From NCBI GenBank assembly GCA_963854835.1, contig OY978526.1, forward strand, positions 62,000,649 to 62,064,648: a stretch of 64,000 bases of DNA, in the 5' to 3' direction. Positions within the stretch are counted from its first letter, which is position 1, and every line of letters starts with the position of its first letter. A model generated the notes under the pieces. It was not told the origin of the DNA, made no database searches, and worked only from the letters and a program-made list of their open reading frames with translations. The position numbers and the translations under genes were made by a program. This stretch comes from Megamerina dolium. Taxonomy: Eukaryota > Arthropoda > Insecta > Diptera > Megamerinidae. This document shows, piece after piece, positions 25,987 to 37,412 of this stretch.

Positions 25987-28900
25987 TTAAGTTGAATCTG
26001 AAGTTGAAACATTTTTTATTTTTAACACAAAAATATTCACTAAAATCAAGTAAACGTTCGAGAAGTTATGTTCGAAGACATATACATGCTTATTATTAAC
26101 TGAATTTCATTTTCAAAATCTCAGGAATTAAATCTATTTCGTATATCCGTCATTCGTGTACGATGTTTGTATTGATCGATTTGTGTTGCGTTCTTTTTGC
26201 ATTGATCACATGGCAAGTCAACAAAATGTGAATTAACACCATCCGAACAGACTAGCCCTTTTTCAAAACCACACAACTAAATCTATTACGAAAGAGCGTC
26301 ATTTGTGTACGTTCTTCTGGTTATTCGAAACATGTTGACAGACTTTTCTTACATTTATTCTTTGACAAGTCAATAAAAATTATGACCGACCTGTAGATTA
26401 TTATAACCATTAAATATTAGAAAAATCATGTACGTCATACGAATTACTAGCTAAAAAAGATTAGTATTCGTAACCATATGTGATATATGAAAATTAATTC
26501 AACACCAAATTTTAATAGCAACAATGCTTCAATGTATTTTAATTCTAAAGGAGTCTTTTACCAGCATTCCCACATGATTTAAGCGTTTTGCATCAATAAA
26601 AATATTCAGTATTAAGTATGTAGATGTCTCACTGCCTTCATGGTTACAAGAAAGAAAAAGAATTAATTAAAATATAAAATTCCTATGAATATTGCCATTT
26701 AGTTGTTGCTCGCACTCTTCAATTTCGATACTAAATTTCAGGATTTCATTGCTCGCTATAATATTTTTATTACATTACATTGTTATTTAGAATATTCCTT
26801 TTAAGCCAAAACATAGACGTTTAATTAAATTTAAATTAGCCAAAAAAATGTGTGAATATGTATTTATTATTGTAATCGTTTTCTGTTAAAGATGTACATC
26901 CTAGGTTTCTTTTGTTTTGTCCTTTTTAACGAAATTGTATATATTCAAGTGTAAAATAAATTAGAAATTTTTTATGCAAGTATTTATTTACCTAGTTACA
27001 TCGCGCTATAATTAAAAAAAAGTCAATGCTCAAAATTTATATTTTTTGGAAACCGATAAAAACATCTTTGTTTTCTCATGGATGCACATTTTACTCGAAC
27101 GAATTACAGAAAATGAAAATTAAAAATGTATCCATATGGGCATTTCTTGGGTAACCAACAACAACTTCGACAAAATTCGAAATATAGTGTATGATTATGT
27201 GTATAAAAATTTATAAAAAAAAATTTTATTTAATTTTTCTTTCTGGTGAAGTGGTAATTTAGGGAGGATCTTTTATTTACAATATAAAAAATAACGTAAG
27301 TGACATTACGGATTCGACAACTTTTTGTTTTTTGTAGAAATATTTATGCTCTACAAAAGCTGTACATTCACTTTTCCCGAAACAATTGTTTTTAATACTG
27401 AAAAATCGAATGGAACGGACATTTTTTTTTTCCATTTTCTTTATATGAGCAATCGAATTTTTGAAAGAGCCTAAGCCTGTAATGCACTTTTTTTAAACGG
27501 TATAATTTTTTATTTTCTATAAAGCAACTGATGGGGGTAGCACAAAGACAGAAAGTATATCGCCTATATACACATAATTTTATTGACTGATTTTTATTGA
27601 ATCCATCCTTTGAACATTTTCAGTGTATTCATGCCTAGTTGAGTTTTTCAGAGAAATTCCCGTGTGTAAGCATATATATATTACATATTTTTGATTGTGT
27701 GGCAAAAATGTTCAATTTTGAGTTTTGTAGTCAGGGTGCGATAAATGCCTGTTTAATTTTTATATGTGTCTTTAATTTTTTTTTAAATTTTCGTTCAAAA
27801 ATTCTCAATGCTATAATATAGTTTATTTTCTTTTATCCATATTATTAATTTATTTTTCTTCTTAATTAGAATTTATTTGTAATTTACCTTTGACTTAATT
27901 TTTAATTGACAATTTTATTCAAATCACACCAGACAGCATTTCTAATTAAAACCTGCATACGATGTATGTATGTACAATAATAAATATTTTTTCTTTATAT
28001 ATTTTTTCTTTATAAATTATTATTATTGACTGATTACTTGTAAAGATTAATATTTATAATCGTTTCGTTTTTATATTATTTTTTATTTTTAATAATACAA
28101 ATTATTTAATAAGCGAATACAATTCACAGAAGAAAAAGGGTAAATGTCAGCATAAATTGTAAATAAAAAATTAGTTTAAGAAAAAAAAAAAATGAAATTA
28201 TAACAAACTTAATGAATAAGTAGAACAAAGCAAATAAATACCTACACTTACAAGCAGAGACGAGTTCATAAATATGTACTCGTATATATCTAATATATTC
28301 TAATACGTCGATAGTAGTACGAAATAGTATTGTTTAGTCAAGAAAGAAAGAAATAAAATAATATATAATAATGGTTATACTCATTGTATAAATATGGAAT
28401 TATATAATTATTTAAGACAATAATAAAACGACAAAAATAATATTAAATTATAATAAAATAACCAAATATTGACGAACTACTTATGCAGCAAATATAACGA
28501 AATATAATAACATTCATGCAGCAAATACAAAAATACAAGGTGTATACAAAAATACACCTAGTAATAAAATAAATAAATTTAAACAAAACAAAAAAAAAAG
28601 AATGCATTTGTAACGAATTAATTTAGTAATATAGAAATTAAATATAAATAAATAATATATTATGTCTTCGATTAAAAAAAATACAACAAAAAATACTGCT
28701 TACGCGTTATTAGTATATCGTGCCATCTTATTTGTAAAAAAAAATTGAAATGAAAGAGGAAATTAAAATTTTTTATTATCAATTTGTTTTAATTTTTTAT
28801 TCTTTTCTTTTTTACAATAATAAACATTTACCAAAAAGAAATCAAATAAATTTATGACTAAATAATCCTTGAAAAATAATGCTGAATTTGTGCAATTACC

Positions 28901-29640
28901 TATAAATATTACTAGATTCTAAACAAGTAAAAGAATCTTAAATCTCATTTGAATATTTAATAAATAAATAAAATCAAAAGATAAACAAATTGAAAATGAA
29001 ATGCTTTCTTTCCAGCGTTGTGGTGTACTGTGGTATACTATAAGTATATTCAGGAAAAATGCTCGAGAGTGAAAACTAATGTGAGCCGATAATATATTTA
29101 ACCATTGTGAGGCAAATTGCGAGCGATGTGAGTGAATTCACCAAAAAACGTAAATTTTGCAGGATAGACCCTCTAAAGGGAGCAGTTAAGGTATATGTTA
29201 TACCAAAAGGTTGGAACGGGCCAATTAATGGTGGTCGATCATTCATTTTACCTCTGTAAACGCGATTATAAGCTATGTTTATTTTTTTTTAATATCTATG
29301 TGATTTAATATATTTTTCATATTGGAGCTCCTTGAGGGATCAATATAGAAAGTAATAAACTTCGGAGAAATGTTGGTGAGAAAGAAGTAATCATGATCGA
29401 TCATACTATAGTATGATCTGACCCATCTGAAGCCGATTCCTAGACAGCTATAAACTTGGTTGTAGATTTTCAGGTGGTTTTTATATTCGTTTTGTATAGG
29501 AAAGCTCTAAGGTGCGGAAATAGAGTCCAATACATTTAACCGCTATAATGGCAAGTCCTAGACAGCGTTTAGATTATTTATCAGCTTTGACATCGCATTT
29601 TTTAAAATAGTTTTAATTCCATTAATAAATTGATTCTTTT
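25987..29640. other. AT-rich non-coding stretch
   Basis: No supported gene. Long T-rich and A-rich tracts; sequence at 29080-29560 weakly resembles the 314-bp-period repeat at 32760-33480 (GATTCCTAGACAGC, TAGATTTTCAGGTGGTTTTT). Confidence 0.5.
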
Positions 29641-29647
29641 GTGGGGT

Positions 29648-29681
29648 TTTGGTTCTTCCCCCATCGGGCGGAAGAACCAAA
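29648..29681. repeat. 12-bp perfect inverted repeat at the edge of a LINE fragment
   Basis: TTTGGTTCTTCC at 29648-29659 and its exact reverse complement GGAAGAACCAAA at 29670-29681 are separated by 10 bases. It lies immediately upstream of the reverse-transcriptase fragment. Confidence 0.85.
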
Positions 29682-29689
29682 CATCTTTG

Positions 29690-30720
29690 CAGTTCAAAAC
29701 TCCAAAGATGTACAAAAATTACGTTTTCCTCTGTTTTATAGATTATGCGAAAGCTTTTGATACAGTGCAACACGAGAAGCTATTTAATATATTACAAGCA
29801 CTAGACATAGACGAAAAAGGCCTGCGCTGTATAAGAAACTTGTACAGGAACCATATCGGAACCATAGAAATATTAAAATCTATTCTATCTATTAAATCTC
29901 TTAAATATTAATATCTATTCGGAAAAAATCTTTCAAGAAGCTCTTTATAATGCACAAGAAGGTATGAAAGTAAACACGACACTCTTCGCGGATAGTATAG
30001 AAGATCTAGATAAGGTTAGTGAGTACAGCAACAAATATGGCCTTAAGATCAATGTGGCCAAAACTAAATTCATGGCTGTATGCAGGAAAAATACCCACAA
30101 TAACCTAACCTTATCGATACAAGGTGAACTTGTAGAAAGAGTGTCCAAATTTCGATGCTTTGGGAGCTGGATAAATAAAAATTGGGACTGTACCGAAGAA
30201 ATCAAAACACGAATAGAAATGGCAAGAGCATCATTCTGCAAATATAAGAAAGTTCTCTGCAGCCATGATATTAATATGCGATTAAAAATGCGCTTCGTTA
30301 AATGCTACGTATGGTCAGTACGTGACGGATCGTGTTACCAACAGTGAGGTCCTTCGCCGAATGAACCAAGGCAGAAAACTTCTTACAGCAATCAAGCGAA
30401 GGAAGACTTCTTATCTAGGACATATTCTAAGAAATCAAAAATACAGACTACTGCAACTCATCCTGGAAGGGAAAATTGAAGGAAAGCGTGGCATAGGCAG
30501 AAAGCAATTATCATGGTTACGCAATATTAACCAATGACCACATAAGATAGCTATGGAATGCGGCAAAAGACAGAAAAGCTTTCAGAGAAATCACAAACAA
30601 CATATTTTGACATTATACACTACATAGATATATACTTTTATACACAGTTATATTTATGCATTTACTCATATTTGTACGATCTCTAACGTTCGAAAACGAA
30701 CATGCAAATAAAGAAGAAAA
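29690..30720 (+). pseudogene. LINE reverse transcriptase fragment (clade not assigned)
   Basis: Plus-strand pieces: FIDYAKAFDTVQHEKLFNIL (RT box A with its Asp, about 29736-29795), then after a gap TTLFADSIEDLDKV (damaged FADD box, about 29975-30015), YGLKINVAKTKFMAV, SKFRCFGSWINKNWDCTEEI, and after a further gap TDRVTNSEVLRRM, KTSYLGHILRN and GKRGIGRKQLSWLRNI. The jump from KCYVWSV to TDRVTNS at about 30315-30325 shows an internal deletion with a frame change. The second catalytic Asp is lost (FADS). The 3' end is A-rich (AAATAAAGAAGAAAAATAAA near 30705-30724). Dead copy. Confidence 0.82.
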
Positions 30721-30740
30721 ATAAATTGATTGAGGCACGC

Positions 30741-30920
30741 TTAGTACAACATTTTATGCCGTTTCTTGAAACCAAAGCGAATTAAAGATGTAGCAGTCAT
30801 GGTTTCATTGCAGTTTACACTTACTGCAGCATTATGGTCGGCATAATTTTCAAAACATTGACACCAAACATCGGCTTCTTGTGGCTTGCAACCAAATATG
30901 CGTATTTTGCCCGTTGACAT
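30741..30920 (-). other. Unrecognised 59-codon reading frame
   Basis: Starts ATG at 30920 (MSTGKIRIFGCKPQEADVW) and ends TAA at 30741. The product is basic at the C-terminus (RFGFKKRHKML), has four cysteines and no membrane segment or signal peptide. It abuts the A-rich end of the LINE fragment, so it could be part of a repeat. Composition is less AT-driven than chance frames nearby, but no family was recognised. Confidence 0.25.
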
Positions 30921-32305
30921 TGTTTGATCAAGAGCGTTTTCTTAATGTGAATTTATTATATAAATTGCGGGGTTGAAAATATTGAAATTACCAACCATAT
31001 TGTTTTGTTATCCAGATTCAACTAAACTTATTATTCACAGGTATTAGCTTCATAGAGCTATGACGAATGTAACATAAAGCATTAAATATAAAATTGATAT
31101 ATAAAGAGAATGTACATATTTGTTATACATATGAATAAGAGAATGATATTAACTGTAGGCTTACAATATAAAAATCCATAATTATGTTATCTCAATTATG
31201 AATATGACCCAAAGGAATATCGTGAAACATTTTCTTATGTGTGTACGCTTTAACCAACAGACATAGTTATTAAACTGAAACTGAGCCCCATTAGCATCCG
31301 TGATAAAAATAACTCTTGCGACAATTTTTATTTTTTATTGTACTAGTTACTATAAGTATGTAACTATATTTTATATAATTATAATAATTTATATAATTTT
31401 ATATAAATATTTTATTAATTAAAATTGAATCAAATGTAGTCGAAATTATTTAATTATGGAATACAAGTTTTTATACACAATTGATTATATTTCAAGGTCA
31501 TTCTTATCAGCTACTCAGAACAATTATTTGGTTGTTTCAAGTTTCCATTGACTTCAATTGCAGTGTTGATAAACACAATTTACTATTATATTGATTGATT
31601 CTTCTAAGACTATGGCACTCACTTATAGGATTGCAAAACTAATCCATTACATATCGAAACTGTGCTAAATCATTGATCAATTCATCAAATTCATCAATTA
31701 ATCAAAAACTTGATTATTTTCATCATCACTTGAAGTCGATTATCGTTCTTCTACAACTAAGAAATGTTTTTAAAAATTGTAATCGTAAGTATTGTCCTTT
31801 ACCATATTGTCCTTTACCATACTTCATTACGTTTCACTGTAAATTTATAAAATTAATTTACAATATTGCATAATTATTTTTGCAAGGTCATCCAAATATA
31901 GCCTGGGAATTAGTACCCTGTGAATTATGAGTACATTTATTAAACTTATTTAAGTCTAAAATTGTAATTAAAAGATAATAAATCCTTGTGGTCCTAGCAC
32001 ATCTATTCAAATATATTTTCATACTCACCATTCAAAGAATTAAAAGCCGATACAAGAAGTATTAGTATAAGAATTTGCTGAAAGCATTCGTCCATTTCGA
32101 CTAGAGACATTAGCATAAAATTCTTATAATGATTGAAATACATGATATAGAATATAAGGAAAAGCCTTTATGCAATACCCAAATGCTTATACACATTCCA
32201 AGTGTTACGAACATATGACACAAGCATATAGAAAATATAGTAATTGTAGTCTTCATCAATAGTATCGTAACTACTAATGCATGAGATTCAAATTCTAAAT
32301 TCATT
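30921..32305. other. AT-rich non-coding stretch
   Basis: No gene recognised. A small direct duplication, TATTGTCCTTTACCA, occurs at about 31790-31820. Confidence 0.5.
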
Positions 32306-32309
32306 GATA

Positions 32310-32610
32310 AGAGACTCAAACAGACATACGTATGGTACATATCGTTCATTTGCTGCAAGACCGGCATAAATCAAAAAACGTGATTTTTGAGTTAATGCTG
32401 CAGAATTGTTCGTTATATCATACTTCATGTTGAGTGAAAAATTCATATGAATACCTCTTATATGCTCCGCTTGAGAAGAGAATTTTTTCCGTGTTTTCCG
32501 TGTACGGTTGGAGTCAGTTGAAAACTTCTAACGCGTTTTATGGAAAATCGATTTTTTTGACTTATGCCGGTCTTGCAGCAAATGAGCGATATGTATGTCA
32601 TATTCATATC
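32310..32610. repeat. Large imperfect inverted repeat
   Basis: The arm at about 32320-32385 contains CATTTGCTGCAAGACCGGCA; the reverse complement lies in the arm at about 32535-32605, with at least 22 bases matching perfectly (through GGCATA) and weaker matches on both sides (GACATACG/TATCG outside, AAATCAAAAAA inside). About 150-180 bp lie between. No coding sequence was recognised, so it could be a miniature TIR or foldback element. Confidence 0.75.
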
Positions 32611-32759
32611 CGCACTCAACATATGGCATTTCAATAACATTCATTTATATTAAAATATAATAAATTTACTTATAACACAGTGCAACAGACAATATATGAC
32701 CTCAGCAAAGGCCATCTTATATGAAAATATTGTATGTAGTGCCTCAATGGTGGGTCTGT

Positions 32760-33480
32760 CATATATTTTACCATTCGTGGCGTGATTACTAGCTTTTTAT
32801 GGACGATTTGAAGCTGATTTTGTAGGAAAATCTCCTTAAAAAGTAAAGATAGGAATTCAGTATGTTCAGAAATAATGTTAAGTAGTAAAAATTGATTGGA
32901 ATCGATAATATACTTCACCTATAGGGTCACTATGGGGGTGGTGTTGTAGGTGATATAAAAGTAAAACATAAATTTTGTATGGGACCTCTAAGGGCTGAAT
33001 ATAGAAGTAAATGTTTCGGCAGAAGAAGTAATGGGTGCCCGTAATATATTTCACCGCTCTGGGGGTGATTCCGGGGCAGGGGAAAGACTGAATAGAAGTC
33101 GTTTATAGATCTGTGGACACGATTCCAAGACCATTACAAACAAACTCACTGAAAAGTAGTGATAGGCAGTAAGTATGTTCAAAAATAGTATTAAGTACTA
33201 CGTATTCATTGGTATAGCTTATATATTTAACCCTTCCAGGCTCACTATGGGAGCGAGATGAGGGCAAAATAAGGCTGGAGATAGCATTTAAGTATTTTTG
33301 GAAACATGTTTCCTAATTAGAATTGCTTAGAAGCGATTCCTTGTGAATCTTGGGGTTATTTGTCGATTTTCAGGCGATTTGAAGTAAATTGTTTGAGAGA
33401 GTCTCTCTTAGTGATGGTAAAAATATGTAAAAATATTAAGGAGAAAAAATTAAATGGCGATTCTAACGAGTATTTCAATT
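32760..33480. repeat. Direct repeat with 314-bp period
   Basis: AAAAGTAAAGATAGG at 32838 and AAAAGTAGTGATAGG at 33152 begin two diverged copies that continue through TATGTTCARAAATA, TTAAGTA and GGSTCACTATGGG. Similar phrases (CGATTCC, ATTTTCAGGYGRTTT) occur in each copy and again at 29430-29480. Function unknown; it resembles the 154-bp-unit element in style (about twice its period) but not in sequence. Confidence 0.6.
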
Positions 33481-33600
33481 TTTGTTATCTTTTGTAACAA
33501 ATACGACCTGAACGAGTTAAACCAACAGCGGATTCGAATTTAGTGACCTCAGGTATACATATGTTCATATGTATATGTGTTACTCTCGTCTTGCGGCTAA

Positions 33601-33630
33601 GATTTATTATTATTATTATTATTATTAGTT
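33601..33630. repeat. (TTA)n microsatellite
   Basis: Short run of TTATTATTATTATTATTATT at 33604-33627. Confidence 0.85.
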
Positions 33631-33654
33631 AGTAAATTGAAATGACTATAATTT

Positions 33655-33878
33655 TTAAGAATATATAGAATCGAAATTAATGCCAAAAATATTTTGTTTA
33701 AAACTTAGTAGACAAACACTGGTTGTAGTAGTGCATTTCCATTTTCATCCTCGGTAGATATTTCAAGAGCCGTTTCTTTATTAATATTATTCACATCGTC
33801 ATCATGATCATCATAGTCTTGGTCGACTTGTTCAAGTTCTCGGAAAATTTCCTCTGTAAAAATCCGGTAATGGATCTG
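33655..33878 (-). other. Unrecognised acidic reading frame, possible exon or transposase leader
   Basis: A minus-strand frame of 74 codons with no ATG. It reads IFTEEIFRELEQVDQDYDD and continues with more Asp/Asn, then ALEISTEDENGNALLQ, before a TAA at 33655-33657. The acidic composition is unlike the Ile/Lys/Phe-rich chance frames around it. A sequence TTTTTACAG just before the EEIF codons could be a splice acceptor. It may be a small exon or the acidic start of a decayed transposase. No family recognised. Confidence 0.3.
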
Positions 33879-34574
33879 TCAGTCTTCTTACATTTATTAC
33901 CACAGAATTTTTCACGTAAATGTTCAACAATCAAAAGGAAGAAGAGACAAAATGTGATCTAAAATTTATGACACGTAACTTAGATTCACTTTTTTACGAA
34001 TTACGGATATTTTTGTGAGACTTAACAAATTGATTCTATCTTAATAATCATATTGCCCTACGTCTTACGTCTTAACAGCAATTATGCAAATTTTGTAAAC
34101 TTTACGAACATTCATTTTACAATTGCCATTAATATTGCAATTACAGCCGGAACGTCCATGTGGACCACGTGGTCCGATAGCAACTTTTCACCTTTCGCAA
34201 CAGATGTTCTTTTTGACATCCTGATGGAGAAATGTTTCTATGGTATACTATAGTACATAATCATTTTAAATTGAATCAAAATATCACTATAACATGGTGA
34301 ATGACGTAGAATTAGAATCATTCATTCTTGGCGCCTGAAGTGCTTCTAATATAGATAATTATGTGAATACATTTTAAATGATAACCTCAATTGAATTAAT
34401 ATGCATTTGCAAAAAAAGTTTGCTTTTGGAAAAAAAAGTGTGAATATATACCTTCAAAGCTCATGAAGGACTAGAGCGGTCTGTGTATGAACTATAGTAT
34501 TAATGGGCTGGTTGGTTTGGTTCTTAGATTATGGTGGGTACAGAAATTTGCAGCCCCATTATAATTGGCTCTCT

Positions 34575-34635
34575 CGCTTAAGTTCCAACTTCTTCGCTTT
34601 AAAAATAATTAAGCGAAGGAGTTGGAGCTTAAACG
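34575..34635. repeat. 25-bp-stem hairpin
   Basis: The arm at 34575-34599 (CGCTTAAGTTCCAAC...) pairs with 34611-34635 around an 11-base AT-rich loop. Of the three departures from perfect complementarity, two would be G-U pairs if transcribed from the plus strand and one is an A-C mismatch. The total length of about 61 nt is like an insect pre-miRNA, but it could equally be a small palindromic repeat. Confidence 0.6.
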
Positions 34636-34659
34636 AAAAAGTTTGTTGGAATAAGAGTG

Positions 34660-34860
34660 CAGATATCAGACAGCAGTCATTATATATCAGATGGTAATTA
34701 TCAGGTCTAAGGGATCAGTTCTAAAATAAAAGGCATAAGATATCAATTATCAGCTATCGTGAATATCAGGTATCACGTATAAAGTACCATATCTAAGCTA
34801 GAAAACATCAGTTATAAGATAATAGGTTTTAGTATTACGAATCAGGTATCACAGATTACA
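34660..34860. repeat. Degenerate TATCAGGTATCA repeat cluster
   Basis: Loose repeats such as GATATCAGAC, TATATCAGATGG, ATATCAATTATCAG, AATATCAGGTATCACG and AATCAGGTATCACAG. Reverse-complement counterpart of the cluster at 12462-12545. Confidence 0.45.
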
Positions 34861-34930
34861 AAATTGATGATTGAATATGAAACGTGAGGAAAGTAAGTGC
34901 ATTAAAAACGACTAGTTTATACGACAGATA

Positions 34931-35765
34931 TACAGGGTGAACCATCTGTTAGTCCTGTTTTCAATCAATGATTTAAAGTATAAAATGTTGTCCGATGTTA
35001 AAAATCGTTTGACATATGAAAAGTCAAAGGTATGTCATTTATAGTCGTGGAGACGTTAACAACACAAAAAGGCATTTTAATCATACAAATTTATAACAAA
35101 AATGGTCACTAAAAAATACATTTCGAAATTACGTGTAAGTTTTGGTCGTCATACTAGTTCCACTGAGAGTGCAATGGGCAAAATTATTGCTCGTTTTGAA
35201 GAAACTGGTTCAGAGGACATGTTCGCCCAGTTCGTATTCGTGATGCAGTGGCAACTGTAAGTTCTTTTTTTAAAATGTCGAAGAAGGAGCTGTTATGGAG
35301 AAAAGTGAACTTTTTCGTGATATGCTTTACTGGTTTTTTATGGATAAAATTGAATGAATTTGATGCTAATAATAAGTGGTTCCATCAAGACACACACCAG
35401 TCGTAAAACACTTTACTGACACTTTACTTAATGGCATAACCATTCCGAAGTTGTTTGATCACCTGAAGCTGCGAACTAATAACTTTGGATTATTTTTTAT
35501 GGGGCTATTTGAAAGGTAAAGTGTACGCTAATAATCCACAAACACTTCAAGATTTAAAAAACAACATTCGAGCTGAAATTGAGGTCATTGATCCGATCAT
35601 CGAAAATTTTGAAATTGGGATGCTGTGCTGCAATGGAAGCCGTGGTGGACATATTACATATTATATTTCATAAATAAATTTCATAGACCCACTTTCATAA
35701 TTAATAAAGAGATTTTTTTATAAAAAGCAAAATAAGAGAAAAACGTACCAGCAGCATGACATATC
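34931..35765 (+). mobile_element. Diverged DD41D/mariner-like transposon relic
   Basis: Plus-strand pieces: an N-terminal frame from ATG 35102 (MVTKKYISKLRVSFGRH; then SAMGKIIARFEETGS, like KIVKKYEETGS of the intact family), FDANNKWFHQD (second catalytic Asp, about 35365-35390), LDYFLWGYLKGKVYANNPQT (third Asp, about 35487-35540) and CCNGSRGGHITYY (about 35625-35665). The region with the first catalytic Asp is deleted. It is clearly a different, older lineage than the three rosa-type copies. A left end at CAGGGTGAACCATCTG (34932) is likely; the right end is uncertain. Confidence 0.7.
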
Positions 35766-36077
35766 CTGTATGAGACATTGTGATCTCAGTAAATATTTTA
35801 TAGAAAAATATATCACATTCTGTTTTTTCTGCCATTGCAGTTATTTAACTTCTTGAACACAAACATTAATTTCACTCACTTTCAAATTAATATCATAATC
35901 CAATTGCATGTGATTTTGTTTTTATAAAAAATTTGTTGACGAAGACGCCGTCACTATTACGAAAATCCTGCCTCCTTGCTACTGATCACATGATTTGCTT
36001 TTCACAAAAAAAAGGAGAGTTCATAATTTTAAATAGAAAATTGTAAATTGCAAAGAAAAAAACCTGATAATTTTAAA

Positions 36078-36175
36078 GGCTGTGCGATTATCGTTTGTTC
36101 AAAAATGTTGATTAATCAAAATATTCGATTAATCAATTATTCGATTAATCAAATATGAAATTATTCGAGTAATAA
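36078..36175. repeat. ATTCGATTAATC-rich palindromic repeat (left part)
   Basis: Starts GGCTGTGCGATTATCG and continues with TTGATTAATCAAAATATTCG. The sequence at 37345-37410 is the inverse, ending TTGATTAATCACGATCAGCC. The two parts flank the jockey-like fragment. Confidence 0.55.
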
Positions 36176-36395
36176 TGATTTTGAATATTTTGTTTTTTTT
36201 TTCAATTTCTTCTATTTATTGTATCTTTCTTACGAAACTAACAATAATTATACAAATCTTATATACTAAAAAATACATTTTGTTGATTCTACACCAATGT
36301 GTACATCATTCAAATAAATTAAAGCAAACAAATATAACATGTGATGTCATGAAGGACATATATAATAGTAATGAGAGATTATGTAAAAGATATAT

Positions 36396-37345
36396 TTAAA
36401 CATTTTTCCTTTTTAATCTTTTAATATATTTAAGCTTAAGGAGCTCTCTCGCTAGAGTATTAGGATGATTATTTAGTCGTTCAGAGTAACGTTGGCAATG
36501 TTTCCCTATGTCTATTTTAATAGTGTCAATCTGTAGGTCCTTGTGTATATTTGTGTTACTGATGTACCAAGGAGCTCGGCAAAGACGTCTAAGGATTTTA
36601 GATTGAACACGCTGAATTTTCTCAATATTAGAGTTTGAAGAAGTGCCCCAAAGCTGAATGCCGTATCTCCAAATTGGATTAATGGTGGACTTGAATATAA
36701 GCATTTTATTATGAAGTGACAATTTCGATGCGTTTCCAATCAACCAATGAAGTTTGGCTGCTTTTAATTTAGCATGCGATTGCTTTGTTTCAATGTGCTT
36801 CTTCCAGGTTAGCCTTCTATCGAGATGAAAGCCTAGATAGGTCTCTTCGTTTTTTTGTGGTATTTTTTGACCATTAATTTGTAGTTGAGGGCATGTTTTT
36901 ATGTTCAACGTGAAAGTCATATGGACGCATTTTGATTCGTTGATTCTAATACGCCATGTTTCCAGCCAGTGTTGTACTCTTTTAAGTGATTTTGCAGTTT
37001 TTCTGACGCTTTACTGGGATTATCATCGACGCTCAAGATTGCTGTATCGTCTGCAAAATTTGATGTGAAAAGATTGCCATTTGTTGGTATATCTGAAGTG
37101 TAGATTAGATATAAAAAGGGACCTAAGACGCTTCCTTGCGGGACCCCAGCCATTATCGTACGTGTTTGAGTTAAATACGATCTTTGTTTAACCATAAATT
37201 TCCTATTCAACAGATAGCTCTTTAAAATTTTGCAAATGTTATCAGGAAAGATACAACCGATTTTGTGAAGTAGGCCATCATCCCAAACCTTATCAAAAGC
37301 TTGTGCGACTTCCAGAAATACTGCTGAGCAGTACTTCTGGACGAA
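36396..37345 (-). pseudogene. Jockey-like LINE, 5'-truncated ORF2
   Basis: Minus-strand frames: VFLEVAQAFDKVWDDGLLHK (RT box A, about 37315-37265), GVPQGSVLGPFLYLIYTSDI (box B, about 37150-37090), FTSNFADDTAILSVDD (catalytic FADD, about 37065-37020), then after a frame change the thumb and C-terminal region with TYLGFHLDRRLTWKKHIE, IWRYGIQLWGTSS, EKIQRVQSKILRRLCRAPW and HPNTLARELLKL. The order and motifs match jockey-clade ORF2. The frame is open in two long pieces (97 and 174 codons), less decayed than the copy at 10069. The endonuclease and ORF1 are missing: truncation at about 37345. Confidence 0.9.
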
Positions 37346-37412
37346 TATTTTGAATAATCAAATTTCTGATTAATCGAAATATCAATTTTGATTAATCACG
37401 ATCAGCCCTAGT
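37345..37412. repeat. ATTCGATTAATC-rich palindromic repeat (right part)
   Basis: GAATAATCAAATTTCTGATTAATCG-like sequence ending ATCACGATCAGCCCTAG. Inverse of the start of the left part at 36078. Confidence 0.55.

Noticed and set aside
34130..34215. GGACCACGTGGTCC palindrome and a collagen-like RPCGPRGP reading on the plus strand
   Set aside because: The frame ends after about 20 residues, is on the opposite strand to the collagen gene, and no Gly-X-Y continuation exists; a 14-bp palindrome can occur by chance.
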